Shown one piece after another: positions 11,219 through 22,784 of a DNA stretch of 64,000 nt. The position numbers and the translations under genes are program-made. The stretch's first letter is position 1. Each line of letters begins with the position of its first letter. A model generated the notes under the pieces. The model was given only the letters and a program-made list of their open reading frames with translations, did no database searches and was not told the origin of the DNA. The stretch is from Apoderus coryli (taxonomy: Eukaryota > Arthropoda > Insecta > Coleoptera > Attelabidae), in NCBI GenBank assembly GCA_911728435.2, contig OU452199.1, positions 16,440,860-16,504,859 of the forward strand. Direction: 5' to 3'.

Positions 11219-11425
11219 TTTTCCACAAAAATTATTCTTGTTACATTATGTAACAAGAAATGTAAAAAAAACAAAAAATGTAACAAGCAATTTGTAAATA
11301 AAGACTCCTGCTAAGGAAATGCAGACATATCTAGTGCTGGCAATAGGATTTAATGGCATGAATTTAATTAAATTTTACTTCTCATCCGGCCATCGTTTGT
11401 GAACTTTGCTTCAGCGGGTATGTTA
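11219..11425. repeat. Dispersed repeat with TTACATTATGTAA palindrome
   Basis: CTTGTTACATTATGTAACAAG (11237-11257) is a palindrome, and the following CTTCTC..CCGGCCATCGTTTGTGAACTTTGCTTC block recurs inverted at 38150-38275. A variant palindrome lies at 12539-12559. This is an unclassified dispersed family. Confidence 0.55.
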
Positions 11426-12719
11426 CCTGCTCAAACACTGCCCATACACATGTATTGGTATACTTTTTTGATAGTAAGTGCATTAAATTTCGAAAAGTAG
11501 TAAACCACAATACTTTTCAAAGCTTTTACGAAATATGTAACTTTTTAGAATTTGAATCATCATGGATAATCATGTAAGTATACCTACGTATATAACTTGA
11601 CCTATTTGTTTGAAAACGAAATTCCAAAAAAGCTAAATTTTTCGTTTATTAGTCGACTTCAATCTAATTTTATAAATTCATCACAATTACCTACTTTAAT
11701 ATTCAGGGATAATTTCATGTTAATAAGGTTTTGTAAACATCATGATCGTCAGCATTTTTGGCTTTATTCATAAAATAAGATCATGGACCCGTTACCATTT
11801 AAAATATATATTTATTTTAAAAAATATGATGAGTGATCCATTTTATAGATAATGTAAAATATATCAACTTTTACTAGGTGTTAGGCAATCAAATCAAATT
11901 ATGTATTTAATTAAGATATTCATAAAAATAAGATACCTACAGTGAATCACAATCATTAGTAAAATGGTATTTTGCGAAAAGGAACACATGTATGGGTATG
12001 AAAGAGCGAGGTTGAGTATAAATGTGTTTTCCAAAGTTCAATTTTCTATAATATACCTTCACAACTTACAACTTACAACCACTATTAATAATTAATATTG
12101 GATGTGTTTTTTTGTTTGTTAATTCGTATTTATGCAGTAAAGAATCTAATCATAATCACTGTTCATTAATATTATGACAATTCATACATGAAATCATTAT
12201 CATATGTGTATTAGGAGGGGTCATTTTGTGCTTTTTATAAACTAGCAGAGTATTTTTAGCAACTATATCTATATCTTTGTCTAAACTACCATTTTTCCTG
12301 GAAAAAAATATTTTAAGATATGTGTGCACCTAGCTATCCAATTTCTGTTAAAGTTTAATATTTTTTATTTACACAGTTTTCTGTTACAATCAAAATTAAT
12401 CAAACAGACATTCCCCAGATCTCTATTTTCAAATTCTTTCTAAATGGGACTACTTATGTATATTTTGTCGAAAATTTACTAAGGCTGACAAAATACTAGT
12501 ATGAATTGCGTGAAGCAAATATCCAACATAACTTGAGTCTTGTTACTTTATGTAACAAGTAGACTACTACTACTTCAACACAACATACCAGACAATTTAT
12601 ATAGATCTATCATCAAATAAAAATGAGTTTTATTATATTTGAACGTTTTAAATGTTATTGTCATTATAAAGAAAATTGTTTGTTATTTTTGATATTTATA
12701 CGTGTTAGAAAAATGTGTT

Positions 12720-12759
12720 CAACCTGAAGAAGCTACCAATTAGTAACGAAACGTCGTTG
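12720..12759 (+). ncRNA. Hammerhead-ribozyme-like motif
   Basis: Order: CAAC, CTGAAGA, A, GCTAC, loop CAATTA, GTAAC, GAAACGTC, GTTG. Stem I (CAAC/GTTG) pairs fully, and stem II pairs at four of five positions. CTGANGA and GAA are the invariant hammerhead core, and GTC would be the cleavage triplet. One extra A sits between the core and stem II, which is not canonical. A transcript could come from a Penelope-like or retrozyme-like element. Confidence 0.45.
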
Positions 12760-13064
12760 TTATTGTATTTATTTTATTTGAAGAACATGCAAATGGATGT
12801 TGTGTTTATCTAAAAAAGTTTTGTAAAAGACCCAAACACACCAAGAAAAATAAACTGAAAAAAATTAGAATTAGAATAGAAGAATAATAAAAAAAATACA
12901 ATTTTTTTTATATCATTCCATTAATATATCCAAATATTCCACTTTAATTGCCTATTTAAAGCGAAAAAATGTTGGACACAGACCCAAAAAGGCCAAAGAT
13001 TTTACTAAGGAAGAAATTGTAGATTCTTGTTAGAATCACCAGATCATAGTCTTAATTCAAAAGG

Positions 13065-13440
13065 TAAATTCGCTTTTACTTTCCCGCGCAGGGAAAGTAT
13101 TGTGAACGTGCAAAAAAAATGAGATAAAGACGGATATAAGCATTTTGAGGTTCCCTGAGACGATTAAGACCTTTTCCAGATGGAAGTCTATCTGGGTGTG
13201 TGTATGTATTCTACCACGATAGCGCCCAAACGCTTTAACCAATGGAGCTAAACTTTGGCATATGAGTTTGGGGCAGTCCTAGGATGAAGCGATTAGATTT
13301 TGGTTGAAATCGCTTAAGCCCTGTGATAGGGGTGAACACAACTACTAAATTTTCATATATCAGTAGGGGTCGAGTGATACATCGTTTTAAAGCATTTTTT
13401 ATCTACTTTACAGGGATAGGTCACTTTTGATATTTGCCTC
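13065..13440. repeat. Dispersed repeat, copy 1
   Basis: The segment from GGGAAAGTATTGTGAACGTG to about GATACATCGTTTTAAAGCAT recurs inverted at 47850-48125 at high but imperfect identity (shared TGGAAGTCTATCTG-type, GGGGCAGTCCTAGG-type and GGGGTCGAGTGATACATC blocks). It is non-coding and of unknown class. Confidence 0.65.
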
Positions 13441-13469
13441 CATAATTCTCGAGAAAATAGCGTTTAAAA

Positions 13470-13520
13470 TGGTAGGGCGTTCGCTTCGTATGCGGAAGGT
13501 TACGGGTTCGAAGCTCTGGC
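13470..13520 (+). pseudogene. tRNA-like remnant with A- and B-box
   Basis: TGGTAGGGCGTTCG resembles an A box and GGGTTCGAAGC a B box. Between them TTCGC, loop TTCGTAT and GCGGA fold as an anticodon arm with anticodon CGT (threonine). The T stem pairs poorly and no 5' acceptor strand matches, so this is a tRNA pseudogene or the head of a tRNA-derived SINE, not a working tRNA gene. Confidence 0.4.
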
Positions 13521-14084
13521 AATACTTTTTTTTTTTAATTTTTGAAGAAGGTAGATAGTTTGTTACATTGTTTTATTGAAACTAATGAAAATAATAGAAT
13601 TATAATAATAATCTTTATTAAAATTCTGTTTCCTTACGCAGGCGCAGGTCATATATTTTTGATTATATTATAACTTATCGGGAAAGTTTTGGGGTGACAC
13701 AACCGATTTTTTCTCTTTATTCTGAACAAATTAAATTAACAATTTTATTATATTGTTTGTATATAATTTCTCCTTTTCTTTTTTTGATTGAAATTTGTCC
13801 TCGAAGGATAAATTAATGTATGAAAAATTGAACGCCTGTGTTTGAACAGGAAACGATTTAGTATTTAAAAATGTACAATTGTACATTGCAGAAACGTAGT
13901 AGACTGACATGTGATAACAAGGATTGTATCACTTCAATTAGACCCTCATCCTAAGAGAAAAAAAAAATCCTATATTGTTTGTAGGTTGCAATGATATTAT
14001 AATTTATTAATAATTTAACTCTTAATGATATTGAAGATCGTGAATCATTTATGATACCAAGACAGACATTCAACGATTGTTTAC

Positions 14085-14580
14085 TATTACAAATAAAAAA
14101 ATCCCGATGGCAGCCAGTCGGAAAAGTAGATTTTTGATTTATGTATTTTTATTTATACTTAGTCTACCACTGACACCCACTATTAATAAACAAATAATGG
14201 AATATTCTGACATTCGCCAAATATAACCAAAGTGTCATATTGACAGTTATTTTAACTGAAATACCCATTATACTATAATACATACGTAAGTACGGTCTTA
14301 TTGTTATGTCACAGGTGTTTATTTGTCAAGATAATTACAGGTATAGCGGGTGATGATATTTTTTTTTATTTTTTGTTACTTTATATTGACTTACATTTAC
14401 TTAAATATGCCAGCGATGAAAAAACTCTCCAAATAAATATTGTAGAGATTTAAGTGCTCTATCATTTGATATGTAACATCGGTATTTTCTATTAACAACG
14501 AAAAAAATATGATTTTTTTAAAACTTTGACAGGCCGCCATATATATATATATATATATATAGATATATAAACTTTTGAAC
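14085..14580 (+). repeat. Dispersed repeat with AATCCCGATGGCAGCCAGTC start, copy 1
   Basis: The block starting AAAAAATCCCGATGGCAGCC and continuing through CCAAATATAACCAAAGTGTC and GGTGTTTATTTGTCAA is repeated nearly unchanged at 63660-64000 and in diverged form at 32395-32780. It ends near ACTTTGACAGGCCGCCAT. It is non-coding in this copy and probably a DNA-element derivative. Confidence 0.7.
14539..14569. repeat. (AT)n microsatellite
   Basis: An AT tract of about 20 bp followed by AGATATATAA, directly after the GGCCGCC end of the dispersed repeat. Confidence 0.8.
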
Positions 14581-14899
14581 TGAGGTCATTTTTAGGATCC
14601 AGGGGTCATAAAATGAAGTATTGCATACAAATTTTTCAAAATTTCGGTTGTGTCGATCTCCTGAATAGTTAGATTTTTTTTAAAAATCTACTAAAAGACG
14701 AAAAAGTCCACTGGTTGAAGATTATTCGGAAATATATGATGCTCACAGCAAATGACCTATACCATCCTCGGTACCATCTAAGCGCCTTTTTTAAATTTAA
14801 AAAATGGGAAATGCCACTAGACAAGTGGTAGGACGGGGAAGTACTGGAAAGTGGTCTATGATAACAACCCAATATTTAAAATTAGAAGAGACACTCCTT

Positions 14900-16985
14900 C
14901 AGGCGTACTACATCTACCCGGCCCAAATTTGCTCCAAAAAAGATCATGTTATCGATTTTTCCTTGTCCTATAGTATTGTTTGTCTGCCATTTGAGTATCT
15001 GCCATAGATCAAAGGGTCAATCACCCTTAGGATCTATAAAAGTAGAAATTTTATAAACTTTTCGTTTTATCAGATGGTACAGCTAGCTGTTGTTAATCAC
15101 AGGAATCCATGAATTAATTCTGTTGAATGAAGTTAAAAAATACTTAAAATGAAAAATATTTTAATTAATAAACGTCTTATTGTTATTTTTCTCAATGAAT
15201 AAAAATATGTGGTTAAGCAATGAATCATTTATTTGCGGACTGCGGATACCCTGTATAAACAGTTATAATCAAATCAGAAGGATATCTTTTAATTAAAATG
15301 TATCCTTAAAACGATAAAAATTAATATTATATTCGTAGTATATTACACTTAAGACAAATTCTCTTTTAGTTTGGCTCTTCCAAGATCTTCCTAAATGGTA
15401 ATTTTGATTATAGCCGGTGCTCTTTTGTTGACTACCGAAATATATGTCCGACTAAGCTATATACATGATGCCTAAACATAATATCTTAAATCCAACCAGC
15501 CATATACATCTGCAAGCCCTTGATTGTTATACAAAACATTTGAAGTTTAACCTGGTCGGCTAGCTCCATTACGGAGTTATTGTATTCCACGCCAATAAAT
15601 AATATTCTTTATATGACGTTGGAATACAAAACTGTTCGTTTTTTCTTTCTTGAATATCTGTGTGTACCTCCTTTGGCCCGGGCTCGATTATGCGAGGATT
15701 TAAAGATTTTTAATTAAGTCCATCTGTTTCTTAATAGTGTTGTTGGATAGGGGCGGACCTCTACGTGTCAGGGACGGATTTACTTGACAGATTATTTTTT
15801 GAAATGATAATGCATATTATTATGTCAAATATAATACAAAAAACATTTCAAACAAGTCTCCTCTACAAACCATATTTAATAATTAAAAAAAAAGGGACGT
15901 TTTCCGGCAGACATGTTCCTCCTCCTTTGTTTTTTAACATTAAATGGTCAATAACGTTAAATAAGAAAGGCAAAATAGGAATTTGCTAAGCCACTGATCG
16001 CTCCCTTAATATGTGAGCAGACCACTATAATATGTACTAATTTTGCTACAAACCTAAAATGATTTAATGTAGAAACAACTTCAAGATATACTTAGTTATA
16101 ATCGGTGTAGAAAAACATTTGTCATATTTAATGGAAAAAGTTGTTTTGTTTTTATACAAATAATGTACCTACCTACATAATTGTGGATCAAAGAAACGTC
16201 AAGTTGGTGCATGTTTGGGAGGCACCGTTCCACAGCCTTCGTTAGACAAACCATGAACAAGTAAATTTGGCAACGTCGAATACAAGTCTATTGTTTGTAA
16301 CATGTAACATACACGGTCTAATTAATTTAGTGCTTATTGAGCTTAATTAAAATATTTTTTATGGAACTAGCCAGCCTGAAAAACGCCTAAGATATCAATT
16401 TACTTATTCATTACATCTTTAACATATATTTTTCGAAGCTGGATGTTTTTAAGGTCGAGAAATTAATTCAACTCAGAGTAGTTTGCTTAACTCGAACAAG
16501 AAAATTTTTGAATATTTACACATACAGCTTCCGTTGTGAAATTTATGAATGCCGGTTCTGTGGTTTATCTCTACACTGCGTTGCATAGACATGAATATAA
16601 TTCATTTTTCGGTTTTCGTGGCTTAATGGATTTCGGCGATGATACAAAAGAATATAAAAACGATTATAAGTGGGTATATATGCACTGGAATCTGGAAATT
16701 GGAAATGGGATTTCATTTTTATGTTTGTACAAATGAATTATAATTATAGCTTAAAGGGAGTTTTATATCACCTGTCTTACAAATTAGAATTACTGGATTC
16801 ATGAGAACGACAAGATTTCAGTGTCGTAACTAAAACTCTGTTTAAAGGGCGTTTAGAAACACTTGTGTTTAAAGTACCTAAATAACAAAGAAATATGTCG
16901 TGCTATCTTTATGAATTTGGTTCTTTGACTTTATTATTTTCATTTCAGTAAGTTAAGTTTGAAAACAGCAAATTGCTAAACTGCG
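14900..16985. other. AT-rich DNA without recognisable genes
   Basis: Short open frames occur (for example 15765-15989 and 16536-16736 plus), but none has a recognisable domain, splice context or repeat partner in this window. Confidence 0.4.
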
Positions 16986-16999
16986 CCTGTTGATCGGCA

Positions 17000-17068
17000 T
17001 TGGTTACACAAATGTAAATTTGTGTATTTTGCTGATTAATAAAGACCATTATTATTATTATTTGACAA
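17000..17068 (+). repeat. LINE 3' tail (AATAAAG then ATT repeats)
   Basis: TTTTGCTGATTAATAAAGACC is followed by an ATTATTATTATT microsatellite. This matches the 3' end of CR1/Jockey-like LINEs and the tail of the LINE at 61489 (AATAAAGACTTTATTATTATT). A short minus-strand tail of the same type (AATAAAGATTATTATTAT) is near 13600-13620. Confidence 0.5.
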
Positions 17069-17527
17069 AGTTTACTCAAATTAATTCTAAATATTTAAAA
17101 GTTTTGTTGAGATGTTCGTCGAAATATCCCAACAAAGTTTTTTCTGCAATGATTAAATTATTTGTCGCTTAGCATTGTGTATTTAATAATTTATTTAATG
17201 CAAGACGTTTTCTAAACAGAAATGCTGGAAATAAACACAACAGCGATCACATTCTTGCAAACGCGATTAAAATTATTTTTGGCGGAACGCTGCCCATTTT
17301 GTTAAACGTATGTATATTATTCCATACGAAAAAAATAACGATTTGGGACAAATGCCAATTTTCATAAGTTACGTTTGGATGCTCTTATGACTTTAATAGT
17401 TAAGTAGTGTGGTTTGTTCTTTCAAGGAGACTAACCGATGTGACTTCATGAATATAACGTTGACAACTCTTAATTTATTCAGTATAGGGTGCAGTATTGA
17501 ATAGACAAGAATGTTGTAGCCTTTAAT

Positions 17528-17650
17528 TGTACCATACGCAATGCGGGAAAAACAATTTACCCGTGAATGGATTACTGCTGGATGAGGAGTGCAAAGAAAT
17601 CTATTGGATTTGGAGTTGCTAAAAATGAGGCAGCTGACAAAGCAAATTGA
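17528..17650 (+). pseudogene. LINE RNase H remnant
   Basis: One frame reads KKSIGFGVAKNEAADKAN before a stop. This resembles the end of the LINE RNase H domain, where a GIxGNExADxxAK motif carries a catalytic Asp. The upstream part is frameshifted. Probably from the same family as the C-terminal remnants at 1650 and 30690. Confidence 0.4.
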
Positions 17651-18451
17651 GTTTAACATTGAGGACTTAATTTGCAGAAATTGACACATTTCATCCAGAT
17701 AGTCGTGTTAAGGACGTATCACTGGATGATGGTCAAACCTAGTAGTGGGAAGCTTCCCCCGGCTATTATTATCATTAAAAAAATATATCGTCGCTTGCCT
17801 AAAGTAGCGTGTACTTTAAAGACTCTCTAATAATGTTTTATGGGAAATTGAAACATTGTGAAACTGTCAAAATAAAATCTTAAATATTGAGATAATCGGG
17901 CCTGAACTCTGGCTTACTCTTGGTTTAAAAGCAGTATCAGTGTCTAAAACAAATTCATCGAAGCAGAACCTGCAGTTGGCATAATATTCAGTTCTACCAA
18001 ATGCGAATTCAATACTTTTCATTCTCAAATTTGTGAAGGAAAGAAAATTTAGTCGGATTTATTTATTCATTTATTATTGAAATCAAAAGTGATGTATCCG
18101 ACGGACATAAGCAGATACCATCCACGATTACTAACAGGACTATATTATACTGATCAATGTCATTTGAATCATCATTTGTCAAAGTTCTTTCATAATTTAA
18201 TTTTCATTCTAAAGTTGTGTTTATCTACAGTGCAATGCGATGCAGCACTTAGGTCCTCTAGTGATAGAGATAAAGTTATACCATTACACTGTTTAAAAAC
18301 CAATTTGTTAACGGTCATGACCAGCAGAAAATCATATACAGTCGACACTGTTTATAGTGAAACTCTATATCGTGAAAAACTCTTTACAGTGCAATTTTTT
18401 CAAGACCTAGAATATTTTAATGAAATTTAATGTAAAAAGCCCTTCATATAC

Positions 18452-19431
18452 AATGTGTCCACGGATAGAGTTTGGAAGAGGAAAAACTTTTTTATTTGTA
18501 GATGTAGAAGAAAAAGTAATTCTTTATAAAAACGTCTGCTTGTGTCGAAACTACAATTTCAAATACCAAATTTACGATTACTATACAGGGTATATCAAAA
18601 ATAACATTTTTAATGATTTTGATTTTTTGTTTTTTTTTTAATTTTATGAAAATATTTTCAAAATCGTGATTTATTACACCAATTGTGCACAAAACACTAA
18701 TAAACTTTTTTCTCAAAGTGGTTAATTTCATAGCTACTATTAAAATAATAAAATTAAAAAAAAACAAGGAAATCAAAATCATTAAAAATATTATTTTTGA
18801 TATACCCTGTATAGTAATCGTAAATTTCGTACTCGAAATAATTGTAGTTTTGACACAAGCAGACGTTTTTATAAGGAATGACTTTTTCTTCTAAATCTAC
18901 AAATAAAAAAGTTTTTGCTCTTCCAAACTCTATCCGTGGACACATTGGATAGAGTTTGGAAGAAGAAAAACTTTTTTATTTGTAGATTTAGAAGAAAAAG
19001 TAATTCTTTATAAAAACGTCTGCTTGTGTCGAAACTACAATTTCAAATACCAAATTTACGATTACTATACAGGGTATTTCAAAAATAAATTTTTTAATGA
19101 TATTGATTTTTTTGTTTTTTTCTAATTTTATGAAAATATTTTCAAAACCGTGATTTATTACACCGATTGTGCAAAAACAACTAATAAACCTTTTTCTCAA
19201 AGTGGTTAATTTCATAGCTACTTTTAAAATAATAAAATTAAAAAAACAAAAAAATCAAAATCATTAAAAATATTAATTTTGATATACGCTGTATAGTATT
19301 CGTAAATTTGGTATTTGAATTTGTAGTTTTGACACAAGCAGACGTTTTTATAAAGAATGACTTTTTCTTCTAAATCTACAAATAAAAAAGTTTTTCATCT
19401 TCCAAACTCTATCCAATGTGTCCACGGATAG
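18452..19431. mobile_element. Four-arm foldback array
   Basis: Two palindromic units stand head to tail. Unit 1 (18452-18946) runs from AATGTGTCCACGGATAGAG to its reverse complement. Unit 2 (about 18946-19431) starts GGATAGAGTTTGGAAG and ends with CTTCCAAACTCTATCC plus AATGTGTCCACGG. All four arms of about 230 bp share TTTTTTATTTGTAGAT, AAAACGTCTGCTTGTGTCG and TACTATACAGGGTAT. No arm encodes a recognisable protein; the open frames are antisense or duplicated shadows. Confidence 0.8.
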
Positions 19432-19439
19432 ATGTCAAA

Positions 19440-19830
19440 TCTTTTAATGCATTTTTCAGAAACTTCCGGTTAACAGATTTTGATCAAAATTTGGCACGGT
19501 AATGTCGGTTCGGTGGCAATAAAATATTATGAAAAAATTGGGGCGTAAACGCTGGGTCAGGGGTGTAAAAATGGTAAATTCATAACTGCGAAACCAAAGC
19601 AGATTCGAACATGCGGTTTTTAATTTTTGTCATTTGATCTGTGGTCATAATACTTACAATTTAATACAAAAAATGAGATTAGGGGGTCGGGTCGGTGAAC
19701 GGTATGAAAGGAGTATTTTTATAAATTTAAATCCAAAGCAGATTAGACGAACATGAGGTTTTCAGATAGTAAAGTAGTAGTAAAGATTTGTAATCTTGGA
19801 ACCAAAGCAGATATAAGCGAACTTAAACAT
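19440..19830. repeat. Imperfect repeats of an AACCAAAGCAGATT motif
   Basis: AACCAAAGCAGATTCGAAC (19591), ATCCAAAGCAGATTAGACGA (about 19731) and AACCAAAGCAGATATAAGCG (about 19800) are three degenerate copies of one word inside a 400-bp repeat-like segment that is GC-richer than its flanks. No coding potential is visible. Confidence 0.4.
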
Positions 19831-19940
19831 ATTATATAATATGCTACTACAAGGCTATCGTTTATTATCTGGATTTTAATAAATAGAAATCTGCCAAAGA
19901 ATTATTAACTTTGTATTTATTCTTTTTTTAATAAAATTGT

Positions 19941-20229
19941 TTAGCCTAAAAAGTTAGCTATTGTTAATTTATTATTTTTTTCTAGGTCTGACACTTTTCT
20001 ACGGTTGCTTCTTTTTGAACCTTCCTCAATCTTTTTAGTCGGTCTACCCGCCGAATTCGCCACATTTAAAGAATGTTGAATTTCTTTGAATATGACAAAT
20101 CCGTTGTAACAAAGTATTTATAAAAGCGATCTTTGGTGCGTCTCACTTGATTCCACTGATTTTTAAACTGAGGCAAATATGTCTTTTGAATTGTTTGTTT
20201 CACTATTTGGAAGTCGTCGTCGGATACTT
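19941..20229 (-). pseudogene. Transposon-derived coding relic (GRP/K-R-rich protein)
   Basis: The minus strand reads VSDDDFQIVKQTIQKTY, LPQFKNQWNQVRRTKDRF and then, after a frameshift, VIFKEIQHSLNVANSAGRP, TKKIEEGSKRSNRRKVSDLE and ANFLG-stop. A GRP followed by a Ser/Arg/Lys cluster resembles an uncharacterised protein family that is multicopy in insect genomes and behaves like a transposon product. That link is from memory of the pattern, not a search. The shift near 20070 marks it as inactive. Confidence 0.45.
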
Positions 20230-21009
20230 TAAGCTACTGCTACAAATTACTTAAAAATCTGTGCTCATCACCTTTTATAACTCGATAACACCCTCAAAAC
20301 TACACTTTTAACTGATCTTTGACATTTGTAAAACTATTTTGACATCCATCAAATGAGTTGACGTTTACAAAAAACATATTCTGATGCATTATGGACATGC
20401 ACGGTCTGCTTTAAAAATTCATATTGTCTGAATAGGCAAACTCGGGCAAATAAAAGTAAATGTTTATGAAACACGGTGAATTAAAGTTTATTTTTAGTGG
20501 TAAATCTGTTCTTCGGCAGACTTCGCAACTTATTTATTTTCTTACAGAAAATGGAAAATTCCATAAAAGAAAATGTGTGTGTGTTAACTTGCAAATTTAT
20601 TTTATTGAACTTAAAGAAAGATATTTTAGAAAACCAAATATTACCGATTAAATTTAAAACACATAGTATTACCTTACAAAAATACATTAAGGTTAAATTT
20701 TAAAACAGGAATTGCAGAAAAATACTTTAACTTTATTGATATTTTATTCACTTTATTAAAATATCTAGATACCTGGGAAAACTTCTGAGATTGAAATTAT
20801 TCTTTTGACCCAGTAATTTTTTTATGGTATTAATTATATGATCTTTATTATGCTAAATGTGATTAAAACATAATGACATAGAATATTTTATATATATTAA
20901 AATTTTTTTTAATCAATTATGGCCGCGAAATTACATTAGAGCTCACCACTGTGCGTCGACGCAGATTTTGAAGATTTCTTAGAAATCGACAATGATGCGA
21001 TATAAAAGG

Positions 21010-21046
21010 TATAGGTCCCTTCCCGGTGGTACACCCGGTATAGAGG
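21010..21046. repeat. Solo terminal repeat of the 28811-30634 foldback family
   Basis: CCCTTCCCGGTGGTACACCC followed by GGTATA matches the terminus of the large palindromic element (CTTCCCGGTGGGACACCCG at 30616-30634), next to a TATA as at both ends of that element. Confidence 0.5.
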
Positions 21047-21856
21047 TTCGACTGTATTTTTGACCTATTTAGTCGGGATAATGTTAGTAAGCACGGCCAC
21101 TTTGGGTACCACACTCCAAATCCCTAGAAACTATTTTCAGTTAACGTCGGTTTTATTTCTTCCAAAAAAAATTATTATTATACAAAACTGTTGCTTCTTT
21201 TTTCTAAGATAAATCTTTCCAAAGAGAATTAATTAACATAAAAATTACGACAAAACATTTTTAATTGATCCGAATGGTCATATTCCAATATGATGTTGAT
21301 TGAAAATACTTGCTCCATGTGTTGTTCTGTTTTTCTTGTTATTCTTTATTTTAATCAAGCAACCACATTAAATTTATAGGATTTGTGGCCGGCATGGCGG
21401 ATGTTCACTAAACCTCATTAACATGGAAATTTTCGTTGCGCTGCTTCAACCCGCAATTTATATAATGGACCCTTTGAGCGTGTTTATATGCAAGGCGAAA
21501 ACGACCAAACCGACCATCTTATACGCTCTAGTCGTATAGAGTGCCCGAGAGAAACCAATCAAACTTGAGTTAAAGCTATTTTCTCCGATAGCCAATTAAC
21601 TTTGAACTTAGATTTAACGACCGACATGCGATTATTGTTGGGCCGTTGTGAAATTTTCAGGTGTTCTTTTATTAAAATATACCGACAGCTTGTCCAATAG
21701 GCAGATCTGATTTTTATTTCATAAAATGTATAGGTTCTAAAGGACGAATTATATCATGAGCGGCTCAGCAATAAATGGATAATTATAATTTGTATTATTT
21801 AACTTGAATTTATTATTCCGTTATTTTTGTTATTAAATTAGTAATTATTAAAATAT

Positions 21857-22095
21857 CTTTTCTGCGACTGTTTTTAAATGCCTTTATTATATGTTCAATC
21901 ATAATTTGAAAATGTAATTAAAATTGTAATGCTGTTATTCATTTCCCACTAGTTGCCCAAAATATTTAAGAATGCACGGGTAGTTTTCCTGGTAATGACA
22001 AAAGTAGCATCGCTTATGAAAAATCACCATAGCAACGTCGACAATACAAATAAACCAAATTGACAGTTAATTATTTCCCTAATTTCGAAGGTTTC
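21857..22095 (-). mobile_element. CTACGACTGT-terminal MITE, copy 2 (truncated)
   Basis: Starts TTTTCTGCGACTGTTTTTAAA and shares TTTCCTGGTAATGACAAAAG, TGAAAAATCACCATAGCAAC and CCAAATTGACAGTT with copies 1 and 3. It is lost after about 22095, so only the half with one terminus remains. Confidence 0.7.
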
Positions 22096-22367
22096 AAAGC
22101 TTGTAAGTATTCAAAAATAAACCTTTTTTTAATTGGTACTTTAGTGAAACAATTTTATAAAAGAACAAGAAGAAAGAGCAAAATTTATATTAATAGATTC
22201 TCGTAATAACTCCTATTTTCAGGCTTCCAAAAAAGCAAGATGGCTTCTGAATCAGCTTTCTTACTTTCTTTAATCTGATAGTGGCAATTACGCTGCGGTA
22301 TAACCATATCCCTGATCTATTGCTTATTAACATTTTTATTGAAAATATTCACGTAATTCCATTTCGT

Positions 22368-22672
22368 TCAGTGTTTTCTAAGTTCAATCTGCTTGCGATT
22401 CTCAGCTAAAATTTGAATCCATTTAGCTGTTGACATTTTTGCCTTGGCTGCGTTCAAGATTAAATCAGCGGCAGCCTTAAAATCAAAGAAATACTCGGGT
22501 TTCATAAGATAAAGGGATTCTTTGGAGTTGCAGTTTATATTAGTCTTACTAAATCAAACTGCAACTTACACTTCTCGATCCACTTTCTGTTTTCAATATG
22601 CACGAAATCTCTATCGCAAGTTGACAAAGAATACCTTGAAAGTATTCCTTTTAAATCGACAAATTTGTCCAT
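22368..22672 (-). pseudogene. Unrecognised coding-like segment in two pieces
   Basis: Piece 1 (22672-22535) opens with ATG: MDKFVDLKGILSRYSLSTCD then RDFVHIENRKWIEKCKLQF, stopping after 45 residues. Piece 2 (about 22534-22368) reads NSKESLYLMKPEYFFDFKAA then ADLILNAAKAKMSTAKWIQI and LAENRKQIELRKH-stop. Composition and the Ala/Lys-rich helix-like stretch look protein-coding, and AAGTGTAAGT near 22567 could be a splice donor. I do not recognise the family. It could be two exons of a small gene or a transposon relic. Confidence 0.35.
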
Positions 22673-22747
22673 CTCTCAAAGAGGTTGAACCAATAAAATA
22701 ACTAAAGAAATTTCCAGTCACAACCTCAACAAAATTTATTTAAAATA

Positions 22748-22784
22748 GGATTACATGTTTCGCTCTCAAATGGGCATCATCCCA
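22748..22784 (-). ncRNA. Decayed hammerhead-like motif
   Basis: Minus strand: GGAT, GAT, GCCC, loop ATTTGA, GAGC, GAAACATGT, A, ATCC. Stem I (GGAT/ATCC) and most of stem II (GCCC/GAGC) still pair, and the GAAACATGT part equals that at 23709-23718. The CTGATGA side is damaged. Confidence 0.3.

Noticed and set aside
13470..13520. Functional tRNA-Thr gene
   Set aside because: T stem does not pair and there is no matching acceptor stem.
18077..18430. 117-residue plus-strand ORF next to the foldback
   Set aside because: No recognisable domain, starts at a weak context and runs into repeat DNA; likely chance.
19440..19830. CRISPR-like or satellite array
   Set aside because: Only three diverged motif copies with unequal spacing; no array structure.
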